64,000 nt of DNA. Source: Kallipyga massiliensis ph2. GTDB lineage: Bacteria > Bacillota > Clostridia > Tissierellales > Peptoniphilaceae. Where the stretch lies: NCBI RefSeq assembly GCF_000311985.1, contig NZ_HE978585.1, positions 648,676 through 712,675 on the forward strand, in the 5' to 3' direction. Numbering within the stretch: the stretch's first letter is position 1; each line of letters opens with the position of its first letter. This document shows positions 1 through 9,075 of the stretch, piece by piece. Made by a program: the position numbers and the translations under genes. Under the pieces are notes generated by a model. That model was not told the DNA's origin and did no database searches. It saw only the letters and a list, made by a program, of their open reading frames with translations.

Positions 1-270
1 GATCTGGGCCCGGGTCAAATCGGGGTCGAAGACCTCCTGAAACGAATCCGAGAGGCTAAAGATGAGGGCCGGCCCATCAAGGAAGTCATTCTGGCCATTT
101 CCCCCACAGTCGAAGGGGAGACCACCATGCTCTTCCTGGCCGACCTCCTCAAGCAGGAAAACATCCGGGTCACCCGGATCGCCTCCGGAATCCCGGTCGG
201 CGGATCCTTGGAGTATTACGATGAGCTCACTCTCTCCAAAGCCATGGAGGACCGGCGGGAGCTGGACTAG
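1..270 (+). CDS. recR: Recombination protein RecR, C-terminal part (cut by window edge)
   Basis: The frame open from base 1 to the TAG at 268-270 gives 89 residues matching the end of RecR: the Toprim segment (ILAISPTVEGETT) and the C-terminal RIASGIPVGGSLEYYDE stretch. RecR acts with RecF/RecO in loading RecA at single-stranded gaps. The N-terminal helix-hairpin-helix and zinc finger lie outside the window. A short hairpin with a T-run follows the stop, so this is the last gene of its unit. Confidence 0.95.
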   Translation, partial: DLGPGQIGVEDLLKRIREAKDEGRPIKEVILAISPTVEGETTMLFLADLLKQENIRVTRIASGIPVGGSLEYYDELTLSKAMEDRRELD

Positions 271-281
271 GGGAGTCGCAT

Positions 282-304
282 AGCCGTCGGCGGCTGCCTT
301 TTTT
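282..304 (+). terminator. Probable intrinsic terminator after recR
   Basis: A 5-bp stem (AGCCG/CGGCT) with a TCGG loop is followed by GCCTTTTTT. The stem is short, so it may be weak. Confidence 0.5.
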
Positions 305-306
305 GG

Positions 307-336
307 AAAAAAAAGACCGGAAGGATTTCCTTCCGG
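307..336 (-). terminator. Intrinsic terminator of the tRNA-Val transcript
   Basis: A perfect 9-bp inverted repeat (CCGGAAGGA at 317-325 with TCCTTCCGG at 328-336) is followed on the minus strand by a run of eight U (A-run 307-314). It lies just downstream of the minus-strand tRNA. Confidence 0.8.
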
Positions 337-345
337 CCTGGTGAG

Positions 346-419
346 TGGACCACACTGGAGTCGAACCAGCGACCTCCACGATGTCAACGTGGCGCTCTAA
401 CCAACTGAGCTAATGGTCC
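346..419 (-). tRNA. tRNA-Val (anticodon GAC)
   Basis: The reverse complement folds as a cloverleaf. The 7-bp acceptor pairs GGACCAT with GTGGTCC, the D-arm is the AGCTCAGTTGGTTAGAGC type, the anticodon stem CCACG/CGTGG encloses the loop TTGACAT (anticodon GAC), and the T-arm contains TTCGACT. The discriminator is A. The 3' CCA is not encoded. Confidence 0.93.
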
Positions 420-489
420 ACAGAGATGAACTTCCAATAGTATACTAAAGGGAAATAGGATTTGCAAGTTTTTCTACAAGGAGGATCGT

Positions 490-1752
490 TTGAATAGAAA
501 AAGAAGATTTGCCCTTCTTATAGCGGGGCTCATGGCCCTGTCGGCCTGCCAGACCAAGGCTCCCGGATCGCCCTCCTCGTCGGAGGAAGCGCCGGCCCAG
601 GCTTCCGTCCAGGAATCCCGGGGATCCCAGGAAGATCCCTCCTCAAGTCGGGAGATCTCCCCGGAGGAGATGGCGGCCAAGCCGCTAAGTCAGGGTGAGT
701 ATGTTGAGGATGCGGAGGGAAAGAAGATTTACCAGGGCCATGGGACCTTCTTCGATACCTTCGATACGGTCGTGACCCTGACTTATTTTGCACCGGATGA
801 GGAGACCTTTCAGAAATATCTCACCTACACCCATGATGAGTTTCTCCGCCTCCACAAGCTCTATGACAACTACCATGAATATGAGGGGCTGACCTCGGTG
901 ATGACAGTCAACCGCCTGGCCGGGCAGGGCCCGGTGGAGGTGGATCCCGATCTCTTTGATATTTTGGAGTTCTCCCTGGACCATTATGAGGCCAGCCTGG
1001 GCAAGGTCAACATTGCCCTGGGGCCGGTCCTTTCCCTCTGGCATGAGGCTCGGGAGGCTGCCGGGGCTCATGAAGGAGCGGAGGACGAAGACCAGGGTTC
1101 GACCTCCGGTAAGGAAGTCCGGCTTCCCGATAAGGCTGCCCTGGAGGAGGCCAACCGCCACACTGACCTGGCTAAACTCCACTTGGACAAAGCCGCCCGG
1201 ACCGTGGCTTTTGATGATCCCAAGATGGCCCTGGATTTGGGGGCTGTCGCCAAGGGCTATGCAACAGAGAAGGTGGCTAGGGGATTGGAAGCCATGGGGT
1301 TGGAGAATGGCCTCCTTTCCGCAGGCGGAAATGTCCGCCTTTTCGGCTACCATCCCCAGGGGAGGCCCTGGAAGGTGGGGGTGGAAGACCCCAAAACCAA
1401 CGACAGGGACCAGGCTCTGGCGGCGATGAAGATGGAATCGGGGTCCTCCATGGTCACCTCCGGGGACTACCAGCGGTATTTTGTTGTGGATGGCAAGCGC
1501 TACAACCACATCATCGACCCCAAGACCCTCTATCCGGCCACCCTCTACCCCTCCGTTTCTGTTGTAGCGGGGGACAGCGGCCTGGCGGACTTTCTTTCCA
1601 CCACCTTCTTCCTTTGTAATAAGGAAGAGGCGGCCCGGGTCCTGGAAAATTACAAAAAACAGGGCGTTGACCTGGGCGTCATCTGGGTGGATTTCGATAA
1701 CCGGGTGACCTCCACCGACAACCTGGCCGGTGCATTGGAGGTCCGCGAATAA
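490..1752 (+). CDS. apbE: FAD:protein FMN transferase (ApbE family lipoprotein)
   Basis: 420 residues. ApbE enzymes use FAD to attach FMN covalently to a threonine of target flavoproteins such as Rnf/Nqr subunits, on the outer side of the membrane. Visible are a lipoprotein signal with lipobox LSAC (residue ~20), a Ser/Glu-rich linker, the N-terminal FDTVVTLT strand, the core LDLGAVAKGYATEKVARG...AGGN motif and the C-terminal MVTSGDYQRYF...HIIDPKT block. The start is TTG at 490, 5 nt after AAGGAGG. An Asp/Glu-rich insertion sits near residue 195. It is flanked by the tRNA and a strong terminator, so it is probably monocistronic. No flavoprotein target is encoded next to it. Confidence 0.93.
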   Translation: MNRKRRFALLIAGLMALSACQTKAPGSPSSSEEAPAQASVQESRGSQEDPSSSREISPEEMAAKPLSQGEYVEDAEGKKIYQGHGTFFDTFDTVVTLTYFAPDEETFQKYLTYTHDEFLRLHKLYDNYHEYEGLTSVMTVNRLAGQGPVEVDPDLFDILEFSLDHYEASLGKVNIALGPVLSLWHEAREAAGAHEGAEDEDQGSTSGKEVRLPDKAALEEANRHTDLAKLHLDKAARTVAFDDPKMALDLGAVAKGYATEKVARGLEAMGLENGLLSAGGNVRLFGYHPQGRPWKVGVEDPKTNDRDQALAAMKMESGSSMVTSGDYQRYFVVDGKRYNHIIDPKTLYPATLYPSVSVVAGDSGLADFLSTTFFLCNKEEAARVLENYKKQGVDLGVIWVDFDNRVTSTDNLAGALEVRE

Positions 1753-1775
1753 GCTCCGATGCCCAAGCCTATCCC

Positions 1776-1809
1776 AATCCCCCTGCCTTTCGAGGCAGGG
1801 GGATTTTTT
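1776..1809 (+). terminator. Strong intrinsic terminator after apbE
   Basis: The 12-bp stem AATCCCCCTGCC / GGCAGGGGGATT with a TTTCGA loop ends in a T-run. Confidence 0.9.
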
Positions 1810-1839
1810 CTCGTCCAGGCAAAGGATTTTCCGATTTTC

Positions 1840-1856
1840 TTTACAAGGATTTAACA
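1840..1856 (+). promoter_or_regulatory. Candidate Pho box upstream of pstS
   Basis: TTTACA, 5 bp, TTAACA matches the tandem TT(A/T/C)ACA repeats with 5-bp spacers bound by PhoP-type regulators in Firmicutes. It lies about 120 bp before the pstS start. A PhoB/PhoR pair is encoded 4.5 kb downstream. Only two repeats are clear, where well-studied boxes usually have four. Binding is inferred. Confidence 0.6.
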
Positions 1857-1976
1857 GAAAGGGTCACTTGCTTTTAATGGAAAGCCCCTATCCTGAACAT
1901 GTTATGAGCGAAAGTTTGAAGTCCACATCTCGCTTGACGAGATCAACGATTGAATGTCGAGAAAGGAAAATCACCA

Positions 1977-2924
1977 ATGAAGAATACAAAGAAAATCCTA
2001 AGCCTCCTCCTTGCCCTCGCCATGGTTGTTACCCTGGCTGCCTGTGGCAACAAAGACGGCGGGTCCAAAGAATCCTCTTCGGAAGCTCCGGCCAGCTCCA
2101 CTGCTGAATCCTCCTCCGAAGCCCCCAAAGAAAGCACGGCCATGGAAGGAACCATCAATGTCATCTCTCGTGAAGAGGGATCCGGTACCCGTGGCGCTTT
2201 CGTGGAAATCACCGGCGTGCAAAAGGACAAACAGGATATGACCAAGGCCGATGCCGCCATCCAAAACGGAACCGACCAGGTCATCACCTACGTCGCCTCG
2301 GACGCCAAGTCCATCGGCTACATCTCCCTGGGTTCCTTGAACGACACCGTCAAGGCCGTCAAGATCAACGACGTGGAAGCCACAGAAGAGAACGTCCTCA
2401 ACGACTCCTACAAACTTAAGCGTCCCTTCAACATCGCTTACAAAGCTGAAGAAAAAGACAACGAAGTGACTGCTGACTTCATGAAGTTCATCATGTCCAA
2501 AGAAGGTCAGGCCCTGGCTGCTGATTCCGGCGTCATCGCCGCTGACAGCGCCGCTGCCGCTTATGAAAAAGGGAAGGATCTCAAGGGTAAGATCCGGATC
2601 GAGGGTTCCACTTCCGTGACTCCTTACATGGAAAAGCTCATGGAAGCCTATAAGAAACTTCAGCCCGGCGTCACCTTCGACTTCACCTCCAATGGTTCCG
2701 GTGCCGGTATCCAGGCCGTCATCGACGGTAACGCCAACATCGGTATGGCTTCTCGTGCCATCAAAGACGAAGAAACCAAAGCCGGCGTTGAAGCAACTGC
2801 CATCGCTATCGACGGTATCGCCGTCATCGTTGCTCCCGACAATGCTTGCGAGAGCCTGACCCTTGACCAGGTTCGCCAGATCTACACCGGCGAAATCACT
2901 GATTGGGCCAAATTAGGGAAATAA
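1977..2924 (+). CDS. pstS: Phosphate ABC transporter substrate-binding lipoprotein PstS (permuted form)
   Basis: 315 residues from ATG 1977 (GAAAGG 10 nt upstream). An in-frame TTG at 1950 is less likely. Lipobox LAAC is followed by a Ser/Glu/Ala linker. It captures phosphate outside the membrane and hands it to PstCA. The two ligand-binding halves are in reversed order compared with E. coli PstS. The VISREEGSGTRGAF half (phosphate-loop residues S-R-E-E-G-S-G-T-R) comes first, near residue 50. The GSTSVTPYMEKL...SNGSGAGI...GMASR half comes second, near residue 205. Streptococcus pneumoniae PstS has the same order, so the protein is complete. A terminator-like hairpin separates it from pstC, which would favour high pstS expression. 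Confidence 0.93.
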   Translation: MKNTKKILSLLLALAMVVTLAACGNKDGGSKESSSEAPASSTAESSSEAPKESTAMEGTINVISREEGSGTRGAFVEITGVQKDKQDMTKADAAIQNGTDQVITYVASDAKSIGYISLGSLNDTVKAVKINDVEATEENVLNDSYKLKRPFNIAYKAEEKDNEVTADFMKFIMSKEGQALAADSGVIAADSAAAAYEKGKDLKGKIRIEGSTSVTPYMEKLMEAYKKLQPGVTFDFTSNGSGAGIQAVIDGNANIGMASRAIKDEETKAGVEATAIAIDGIAVIVAPDNACESLTLDQVRQIYTGEITDWAKLGK

Positions 2925-2939
2925 GACACGATCCGAAAG

Positions 2940-2986
2940 GGAAGCTTGGGTTGCCCCGGATGCTCGGGCCCCGGGCTTCCTTTTTT
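2940..2986 (+). terminator. Intercistronic terminator/attenuator between pstS and pstC
   Basis: GGAAGCTTGGG pairs with the CCCGGGCTTCC side, followed by TTTTTT. Its position inside the pst operon suggests partial read-through, giving more PstS than permease. Confidence 0.75.
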
Positions 2987-3037
2987 ATGTACTGATGAGC
3001 CCTATTTTCTACGGATTATAGACCGAAAGGAGGATTC

Positions 3038-3913
3038 ATGACGAATGAAACGGTCACCACAAAAGATAAAGTCATGAATGGGGTCTTTATTGCGGCCACG
3101 GCCGTATCCATTATCGCGGTCGCCCTGATTTGCTTCTTTGTTTTTTCCACTGCCATCCCCACTATCGCAAAAATCGGCCTGTCGGACTTTCTCCTGGGCA
3201 ATGTGTGGAAGCCCTCGAACGGCATCTTCGGCATCCTGCCCATGATCGCCGGGTCCTTCTATGTGACGATCGGCGCAGCCATTCTCGGCGTTCCGGTCGG
3301 AATCTTGGCCGCCATTTTTATGGTTTTCTACTGTCCCAAAAGGATTAAACCTCACGTCCAAGCCGGGATCAACCTCCTGGCAGGCATTCCCTCTGTTGTC
3401 TATGGCCTATGGGCCCTGGAGGAAGTCGTCCCCCTTATCCGAAAGTTCGCCGGCGGCTACGGCCTCTCTATTGGAGCTGCCATGATCCTCTTGGCCATCA
3501 TGATTCTCCCCACCATCATTTCCCTCTCCCAGTCAGCCATCGCTGCCGTTCCCCATCATTTCTATGAAGGGGCGGTCGGCCTGGGCGCCACCAAAGAGAG
3601 GGCCATCTTCACCGTGGTCCTTCCGGCCGCCTCCTCCGGGGTTCTCTCCTCGGTCATCATGGGCATCGGCCGGGCCATCGGGGAGACCATGGCGGTCACC
3701 ATGGTCATCGGCAACGCCCCTATGTTCCCCCAGAGCCTGTGGGGGATGGGGCGGACCCTGACCACCAACATCACCACCGAAATGGCTTATGCCGGTGGCC
3801 TCCACCGGGAGTCCCTGATTGCCACAGGGGCTGTCCTCTTCGTCTTTATCCTCCTCATCAACCTGGCCTTTAACCTGACCAAGAGAAGAGGCAAGGGAAA
3901 GGAGGACCAATAA
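3038..3913 (+). CDS. pstC: Phosphate ABC transporter permease PstC
   Basis: 291 residues, with about six hydrophobic membrane segments. The first is at residues ~15-40. The BPD_transp_1 core includes LPTIISLSQSAIAAVPHHFYEGAVGLGATKERAI, the cytoplasmic EAA loop that docks on PstB, followed by GRAIGETMAV. It forms the phosphate channel with PstA. AAAGGAGG lies just before ATG 3038. The stop codon overlaps the pstA start by one base (TAATG). Confidence 0.95.
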   Translation: MTNETVTTKDKVMNGVFIAATAVSIIAVALICFFVFSTAIPTIAKIGLSDFLLGNVWKPSNGIFGILPMIAGSFYVTIGAAILGVPVGILAAIFMVFYCPKRIKPHVQAGINLLAGIPSVVYGLWALEEVVPLIRKFAGGYGLSIGAAMILLAIMILPTIISLSQSAIAAVPHHFYEGAVGLGATKERAIFTVVLPAASSGVLSSVIMGIGRAIGETMAVTMVIGNAPMFPQSLWGMGRTLTTNITTEMAYAGGLHRESLIATGAVLFVFILLINLAFNLTKRRGKGKEDQ

Positions 3914-4761
3914 TGGCTCATTCCAATAAGCAGAGGCGGCAAGCCGTCATATTGAAGATTCTCATCGGCCTGACCATCGTCATCGCCATGGGCTCCCTCC
4001 TCCTGGTCATCGTCCAGGTCTTGATGCGGGGGATTCCCCACCTCAACGGTGACATCTTCGACCCCACATGGACCACGGAAAACCAGTCCATGATGCCGGC
4101 CATCTGGAACACCCTCCTCCTCATCCTCATCACCCTGGTCCTGACCATCCCCGTCGGCGTAGCTACAGCCATCTACACCGTGGAATACGCTAAGCCGGGC
4201 TCCAGGTTCGTTGCCATCTCCCGCCTGATGACTGAGACCCTCCAGGGGATCCCTTCCATCATCTTCGGTCTCTTCGGCATGATCTTCTTCGTCAACACCA
4301 TCGGCTGGGGGAACGCCATCATTTCCGGAGCCCTGACCATGTGGTTCATGACCCTTCCCCTGGTCATCCGGTCCACTGAAGAGGCCCTCATGGCCGTCCC
4401 CATGAGCCTCCGGGAAGCCTCCTACGGCCTGGGTGCCACCAAGCTCCGGACGACCTTCCAGGTGGTCCTCCCTGCGGCGGCCATGGGGATTTTCTCCGGC
4501 ATCATCCTGACCATCGGTCGGATCGTCGGGGAGACAGCTGCCTTGATTTACACTGCGGGGTCCATGGCCCAATACGCCAGCCCCATGCTGAACGGACGGA
4601 CCCTGGCCATCCATATGTACCTCCTCCAAACCGAGGGGATCCACAAGGACCAGGCCTATGCCACCGCCGTCATTCTCTTAATCGTGGTCCTGGCCATCAA
4701 CGGCCTGTCCACCATGATTCAGAATGCATACAAGAAGAAGGAGACGGGTAATGACGATTAA
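3913..4761 (+). CDS. pstA: Phosphate ABC transporter permease PstA
   Basis: 282 residues, the second permease of the Pst system. Hydrophobic segments start at ~13, ~65, ~110 and beyond. The EAA loop reads [20 protein letters not shown], followed by [16 protein letters not shown], both diagnostic for PstA. It starts within the pstC stop and overlaps the pstB start by 11 nt, so translation is probably coupled across C-A-B. Confidence 0.95.
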   Translation: MAHSNKQRRQAVILKILIGLTIVIAMGSLLLVIVQVLMRGIPHLNGDIFDPTWTTENQSMMPAIWNTLLLILITLVLTIPVGVATAIYTVEYAKPGSRFVAISRLMTETLQGIPSIIFGLFGMIFFVNTIGWGNAIISGALTMWFMTLPLVIRSTEEALMAVPMSLREASYGLGATKLRTTFQVVLPAAAMGIFSGIILTIGRIVGETAALIYTAGSMAQYASPMLNGRTLAIHMYLLQTEGIHKDQAYATAVILLIVVLAINGLSTMIQNAYKKKETGNDD

Positions 4762-5503
4762 ATTACAGCTGGACGACTTCCATTGTTGGTACGGGAACTT
4801 TGAGGCCATCAAGGGCGTCTCCATGGATATTGAAGAAAAGGAAGTAACCGCTTTCATCGGCCCCTCAGGTTGCGGCAAGTCCACCGTCCTCAAGTCCATC
4901 AACCGAATGAACGACCTGGTCCGGGGCTTCCGGATCGGGGGGACCATGACCCTGGACGGCAAGGACATCTATAAAGATGTGGATGTCTATGACCTCCGCC
5001 GCCGGGTGGGGATGGTCTTCCAGCAGCCCAACCCTTTCCCCAAGACCATATTCGACAACGTGGCCTATGGCCCCCGGACCCATGGGATCCGGGACAAGAA
5101 AACGCTGGAGGAGATCGTCGAAAATTCCCTCAAGCAGGCTGCTATTTGGGATGAGGTCAAGGACAAGCTCAACAAATCCGCCACGGCCCTGTCCGGAGGC
5201 CAGCAGCAGAGGGTCTGCATCGCTCGTTGCCTGGCCGTTAAACCCGAAGTCATCCTCCTCGATGAGCCGACTTCGGCCCTGGACCCCATTTCCACGACCA
5301 AGATTGAAGACCTCCTCTTCGACCTCAAAAAGGAATACACCATTGTTATCGTGACCCACAATATGCAACAAGCTGCCCGGGTATCCGACAAGACCGCCTT
5401 TTTCTACCTGGGCAACCTCATCGAGTGCCGGCCCACCGTGGACCTCTTTGAGAATCCGGAGAACGAACAGACAGAACGCTATGTAACCGGACGCTTCGGT
5501 TGA
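4751..5503 (+). CDS. pstB: Phosphate ABC transporter ATP-binding protein PstB
   Basis: 250 residues from ATG 4751, preceded by AAGGAG. An upstream in-frame ATG at 4724 lacks a site and would only add a tail inside pstA. Motifs in order: Walker [10 protein letters not shown] (~36-44), Q-loop VFQQPNPFP, signature LSGGQQQR, Walker [14 protein letters not shown], switch His in VTHNMQQ. The length is typical of PstB. It powers phosphate import from the cytoplasmic side. Confidence 0.97.
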   Translation: MTIKLQLDDFHCWYGNFEAIKGVSMDIEEKEVTAFIGPSGCGKSTVLKSINRMNDLVRGFRIGGTMTLDGKDIYKDVDVYDLRRRVGMVFQQPNPFPKTIFDNVAYGPRTHGIRDKKTLEEIVENSLKQAAIWDEVKDKLNKSATALSGGQQQRVCIARCLAVKPEVILLDEPTSALDPISTTKIEDLLFDLKKEYTIVIVTHNMQQAARVSDKTAFFYLGNLIECRPTVDLFENPENEQTERYVTGRFG

Positions 5504-5518
5504 TGGAAGGAGGCTAGG

Positions 5519-6172
5519 ATGAGAACTGAATTTGAAGAACAGCTCAACCAATTGAACCAAGACCTGATCGACATGTCCAAGCTCTGCACGGAGGCGGTGG
5601 AGAAGGCTATCCATGCCCTGACGGACAAGGATCCCGCTCCCGCCAAGAGGGTCATCGAGAATGAACAGCGGATCAATGACTACCAGTCCCTGATTGACCA
5701 GGAGGCCATCCGCCTGATCATGCGCCAGCAGCCGGTCGCCTCCGACCTCCGTTTTCTTTCTGCCGCCCTGTCGATGAATACGGACTTGGAGCGGATCGGG
5801 GACCAGGCTGAAGACATTTCCCACCTGGCCCTCCAGATGCTGGACCGGGGATATGAGGAGCGGGAACTGGGGGCTCTCAATGAGATGGCCAAACAGGCCG
5901 TTGTCATGATCGAGGACTCCGTAGCCGCCTTCCTTAAAGGGGATTCGGACCTGGCCAAAAAGACCTGTCAATCCGACGACATTATGGACAACTTATTTAT
6001 TCAAGTCCGCCAGGAGGTCATTGAGGAAATCAAAAAAGGGTCCCTGGAAGCGGAGATCCTGACCGACATCATGATGGTGGCCAAGTATATGGAGCGGATC
6101 GGGGACCATGCCACCAATATTGCGGAATCCGTCTATTTTTCATTAACCGGGGAGAAAATCCACGCAGACTAG
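5519..6172 (+). CDS. phoU: Phosphate signalling regulator PhoU
   Basis: 217 residues in two tandem three-helix PhoU repeats (first ~residues 10-100, second ~110-205), each with the ERIGDxAxxI type motif (ERIGDQAEDI and ERIGDHATNI). PhoU connects Pst transport to PhoR and dampens Pho output when phosphate is plentiful. It lies 15 nt after pstB and is the last gene before the terminator. Confidence 0.95.
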   Translation: MRTEFEEQLNQLNQDLIDMSKLCTEAVEKAIHALTDKDPAPAKRVIENEQRINDYQSLIDQEAIRLIMRQQPVASDLRFLSAALSMNTDLERIGDQAEDISHLALQMLDRGYEERELGALNEMAKQAVVMIEDSVAAFLKGDSDLAKKTCQSDDIMDNLFIQVRQEVIEEIKKGSLEAEILTDIMMVAKYMERIGDHATNIAESVYFSLTGEKIHAD

Positions 6173-6178
6173 AGATGG

Positions 6179-6267
6179 TTTCCCCTCCGGCGACCACACC
6201 TCCAATAATAAAATCGGAGGGGAAAGTGATCATCATGGGACAGGCCTTTTGGGCCTGTCCTTTTTTT
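6179..6267 (+). terminator. Double hairpin terminating the pst operon
   Basis: The first element is an 11-bp inverted repeat (TTTCCCCTCCG at 6179-6189 with CGGAGGGGAAA at 6215-6225). The second is a classical terminator, GGACAGGCC/GGCCTGTCC at 6238-6260 with a seven-T tail. Confidence 0.85.
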
Positions 6268-6381
6268 CGAAAAACTTTTTCTTCTTCGGAAAGAGACAGA
6301 GGAATGGGTATAATAAATGATAGAAATGCTTCCGCATAGGACCGGCCTTATACCGCCTGCAAAGGGAAGGAGTTTCCAAGA

Positions 6382-7056
6382 ATGCCGATGATCTATCTTG
6401 TCGAGGATGACCAGAATATTCGTGACTTAATTTGCTATGCCCTTCGAGGGGATGGATTCCGGGCCAGTGGTTTTGAAGATGCCAACTCCCTTTATCGGGC
6501 CATGGAAAAAGAGCTTCCGGACCTTTTTATCTTGGATATTATGTTGGAAGGGGAATCAGGCTATGATATCCTGAAGAAGCTGAAGGCCAATGCCAAGACC
6601 CGGCCCCTCCCCGTCCTCATGTTGACCGCGAAAACCGCGGAATATGACAAGGTGAAGGGGCTGGATATGGGGGCGGATGACTATGTGACCAAGCCTTTCG
6701 GCGTGATGGAACTGCTCAGCCGGATCAGGGCCATCCTCCGCCGTTATGGGGTGAGCGAGAGCCATCCGGCCCTCCGACTGGGCTCCTTGAGTCTGGATCC
6801 CGACAAGCGAAGCGTGGAGTACGACGGGAAGCCCGTGGAATTGACCTACAAGGAGTTTGAGCTTCTCCATTACTTAATGGATAATTTGGAATTGGTCCTC
6901 TCCAGGGACCAGATCATGGAAGAAGTTTGGGGTTATGAATATGCGGGCGAGACCCGGACGGTGGATGTCCACATCCGCTCCCTCCGTCACAAGCTGGGGG
7001 ATGGGGCCCGGTATATTCATACGGTACGCAATGTCGGCTATAAAATGGAAGCATAA
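6382..7056 (+). CDS. phoB: Response regulator PhoB/PhoP (OmpR family)
   Basis: 224 residues. The receiver domain (1-120) has the acidic pair E8-D9-D10, phospho-acceptor D52 (ILDIML), the switch Thr in MLTAKT and Lys in VTKPFG. The C-terminal winged helix (~125-224) contains ELTYKEFELLHYL and RTVDVHIRSLRHKLG. The adjacency to pst/phoU and the Pho box support a phosphate role. This is inference, since OmpR-family regulators look alike. A TATAAT at 6309-6314 may be its promoter. phoR follows 2 nt after the stop. Confidence 0.88.
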   Translation: MPMIYLVEDDQNIRDLICYALRGDGFRASGFEDANSLYRAMEKELPDLFILDIMLEGESGYDILKKLKANAKTRPLPVLMLTAKTAEYDKVKGLDMGADDYVTKPFGVMELLSRIRAILRRYGVSESHPALRLGSLSLDPDKRSVEYDGKPVELTYKEFELLHYLMDNLELVLSRDQIMEEVWGYEYAGETRTVDVHIRSLRHKLGDGARYIHTVRNVGYKMEA

Positions 7057-7058
7057 TT

Positions 7059-8498
7059 ATGAAAAATAAACTTCGTATTCGTTTTTTACTGGCCTCTCTG
7101 GCCCTGATTTTGATCTCCCTGCCTTTTGTATTTCACGCTGCCCTCCAATCAGCCTCCTCTTTGGAAGGGAACATGGTCCAATCCGTGGCCACCGGCCTGG
7201 AAGGGATGCCCAAAGAGGCCCTGGACCAGGTGGTCCGAAAGTCCCAAGAGGAAACCGAAGGCCCCGGGGTCATGATCCAAGCCATCCAAGAGGGGACAAA
7301 GACCCAAAATCCCAGCTTCTATGACCGGGAGGGCAACCGCTATGAGGTCCAATCCCGGCCTATCCGCTACCAGGACCTCTTCCTCTCCTTGGGAAAGTCC
7401 ATCCTTATCTTTCTCGCCTTTATGGTTCTTTTCTCCATTCTCTTAACCCGCCAACTCTACCGGGCGGCCCTCCGCCCCTTCCGGTCCATGGCCTCTTACC
7501 TGGCCTCCCTGACCCGGGGAGATTATTCAGTGGAAGCTCCTCCCATCGAGGAGGAAGAGGCCCTGGCCGATCTTTTGGGAACCCCGGAGGATCGAAGATT
7601 ATTTGCCGACCAACTCCGGGAAATCCGTGAAAATGAGAATATGCGCCGGCAATTCACCGCCAACATTTCCCATGAGCTCAAAAGTCCCCTGACCTCCATC
7701 ATCGGCTATGCCGAAATGATCGAGTCGGGCAAGGTGGATGAGGAAGACAACCTCCGCTTCGCCTCCATCATCCGGAAGGAAGGGAGCCGGCTCCTGACCA
7801 TCATCGACCAGGTCATCCAGCTCTCCAAGTTTGATACGGGCATGGCCTATATGAACCACTTGGAGGAATTCAACCTAACAGAAGTCATTGGGGCCGAGCT
7901 GGCCGGCCGGAGGGACTATGCCCTGGACCATGGCGTCGATCTCCGGGCCCGGGTACTTTCCATAGAAACACCCCAGGAATCCCCTGACGCCGGAAGGAAC
8001 CAACCCCTTTGGACGACCCTGGAACCGGGTGCCGATCAGCCGCCTATCTATATGACCGGCAACCGGCGGATGATCGAGGAGATCGTGGACAACCTGATTT
8101 CTAATGCCATCAAATACGCCGGCAGCGACAATGCCAGGGCGGAAGTCAAGCTTTCGGAAGATGAAAACTGGATCCACCTCCAGGTCAAGGATAATGGAAT
8201 CGGGATCTCTGAGGAGGACCAGGGCCATGTCTTTGAGCGCTTCTTCGTCGTCAATGCCGCTCGGACCAAAACGGATAAGGATGGGACAGGCTTAGGCCTC
8301 TCCCTCGTTAAGCATTCCGTGGCCATCCATAAGGGCTGGATCAAGTTGGAATCCAGTTTAGGCAGGGGGTCCAAGTTCACCATCGGCCTCCCCAAGGACC
8401 CCAAAAATGGACGGTCCAACCACACGCGGGATGAATTCTTTATCGAGACCGGGGCGAGGAATAAAAAGGGGGACAACGATGAGAATGCTGCCACTTGA
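7059..8498 (+). CDS. phoR: Sensor histidine kinase PhoR
   Basis: 479 residues. TM1 is at ~7-27, followed by a short extracellular loop (~28-107) and TM2 at ~108-128. Next come a HAMP/linker region, HisKA with the phospho-His in NISHELKSPLTSI (~residue 206), and the HATPase with N-box DNLISNAIKYA, G1 DNGIGI and G2 GTGLGLSLVKH. A non-conserved insertion of about 25 residues lies before the N-box. The small outer loop resembles PhoR proteins that sense through Pst/PhoU rather than binding ligand directly. Its end overlaps the glpP start by 20 nt. Confidence 0.9.
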   Translation: MKNKLRIRFLLASLALILISLPFVFHAALQSASSLEGNMVQSVATGLEGMPKEALDQVVRKSQEETEGPGVMIQAIQEGTKTQNPSFYDREGNRYEVQSRPIRYQDLFLSLGKSILIFLAFMVLFSILLTRQLYRAALRPFRSMASYLASLTRGDYSVEAPPIEEEEALADLLGTPEDRRLFADQLREIRENENMRRQFTANISHELKSPLTSIIGYAEMIESGKVDEEDNLRFASIIRKEGSRLLTIIDQVIQLSKFDTGMAYMNHLEEFNLTEVIGAELAGRRDYALDHGVDLRARVLSIETPQESPDAGRNQPLWTTLEPGADQPPIYMTGNRRMIEEIVDNLISNAIKYAGSDNARAEVKLSEDENWIHLQVKDNGIGISEEDQGHVFERFFVVNAARTKTDKDGTGLGLSLVKHSVAIHKGWIKLESSLGRGSKFTIGLPKDPKNGRSNHTRDEFFIETGARNKKGDNDENAAT

Positions 8499-9066
8499 AA
8501 CCATTGAAAAAGAGCGGATGATCATGGCGGTCAAGTCTGACAAGGAGTTGGACCTGGCCCTCCGGTCCAAGCCTACGGTGATCTTTCTCCTCTATGGGGA
8601 CATCATGACCCTTCCCCAGGTTGTCCAGAAGATTCAAGGCCGGCGGAAGATGGCCATCGTCCACCTGGACCTGGTTATGGGCCTGTCCAGCCATGAATTG
8701 ACCGTGGACTACCTCCAGCGGGTCATCCAGGCGGATGGGATCATCACCACCCACCCCAACCTGGCAGCCAAGGCCAATGAAAACGGCTTTTTCTCCATCC
8801 TTCGCTACTTCCTCCTGGACTCCCTCTCCTTGAAGAACCTCCAGAGCCAGGTGGAGAAGCACCGCCCCACTGTTCTGGAAGTCTTGCCCGGGATTATTCC
8901 CTCCGTCATCCCCACGATCCGGGAAAAGGTGGACATTCCCATTATTGCCGGAGGCTTCATCCGGACTCCGGAAGAGGGCCAGGCGGTCCTGGACAATGGG
9001 GGATTGGCCCTATCCAGTTCTTGTCCGGACCTCTGGGCCCAGGCTGACCGTTTTTTCACTTCATGA
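8479..9066 (+). CDS. glpP: Glycerol-3-phosphate-responsive antiterminator GlpP
   Basis: 195 residues from ATG 8479, preceded by AAGGGGG. An in-frame upstream ATG at 8407 lies inside phoR. The sequence matches the GlpP family, a TIM-barrel RNA-binding regulator: LLYGDIMTLPQVVQKI, HLDLVMGLSS, VLPGIIPSVIPTI and PIIAGGFIRTPEE. In Bacillus subtilis GlpP with glycerol-3-phosphate prevents termination in glp leaders. A matching leader with a terminator sits at 10129-10235, before the glycerol genes. trxB follows 9 nt downstream. Confidence 0.93.
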   Translation: MRMLPLETIEKERMIMAVKSDKELDLALRSKPTVIFLLYGDIMTLPQVVQKIQGRRKMAIVHLDLVMGLSSHELTVDYLQRVIQADGIITTHPNLAAKANENGFFSILRYFLLDSLSLKNLQSQVEKHRPTVLEVLPGIIPSVIPTIREKVDIPIIAGGFIRTPEEGQAVLDNGGLALSSSCPDLWAQADRFFTS

Positions 9067-9075
9067 GGAGGATGT

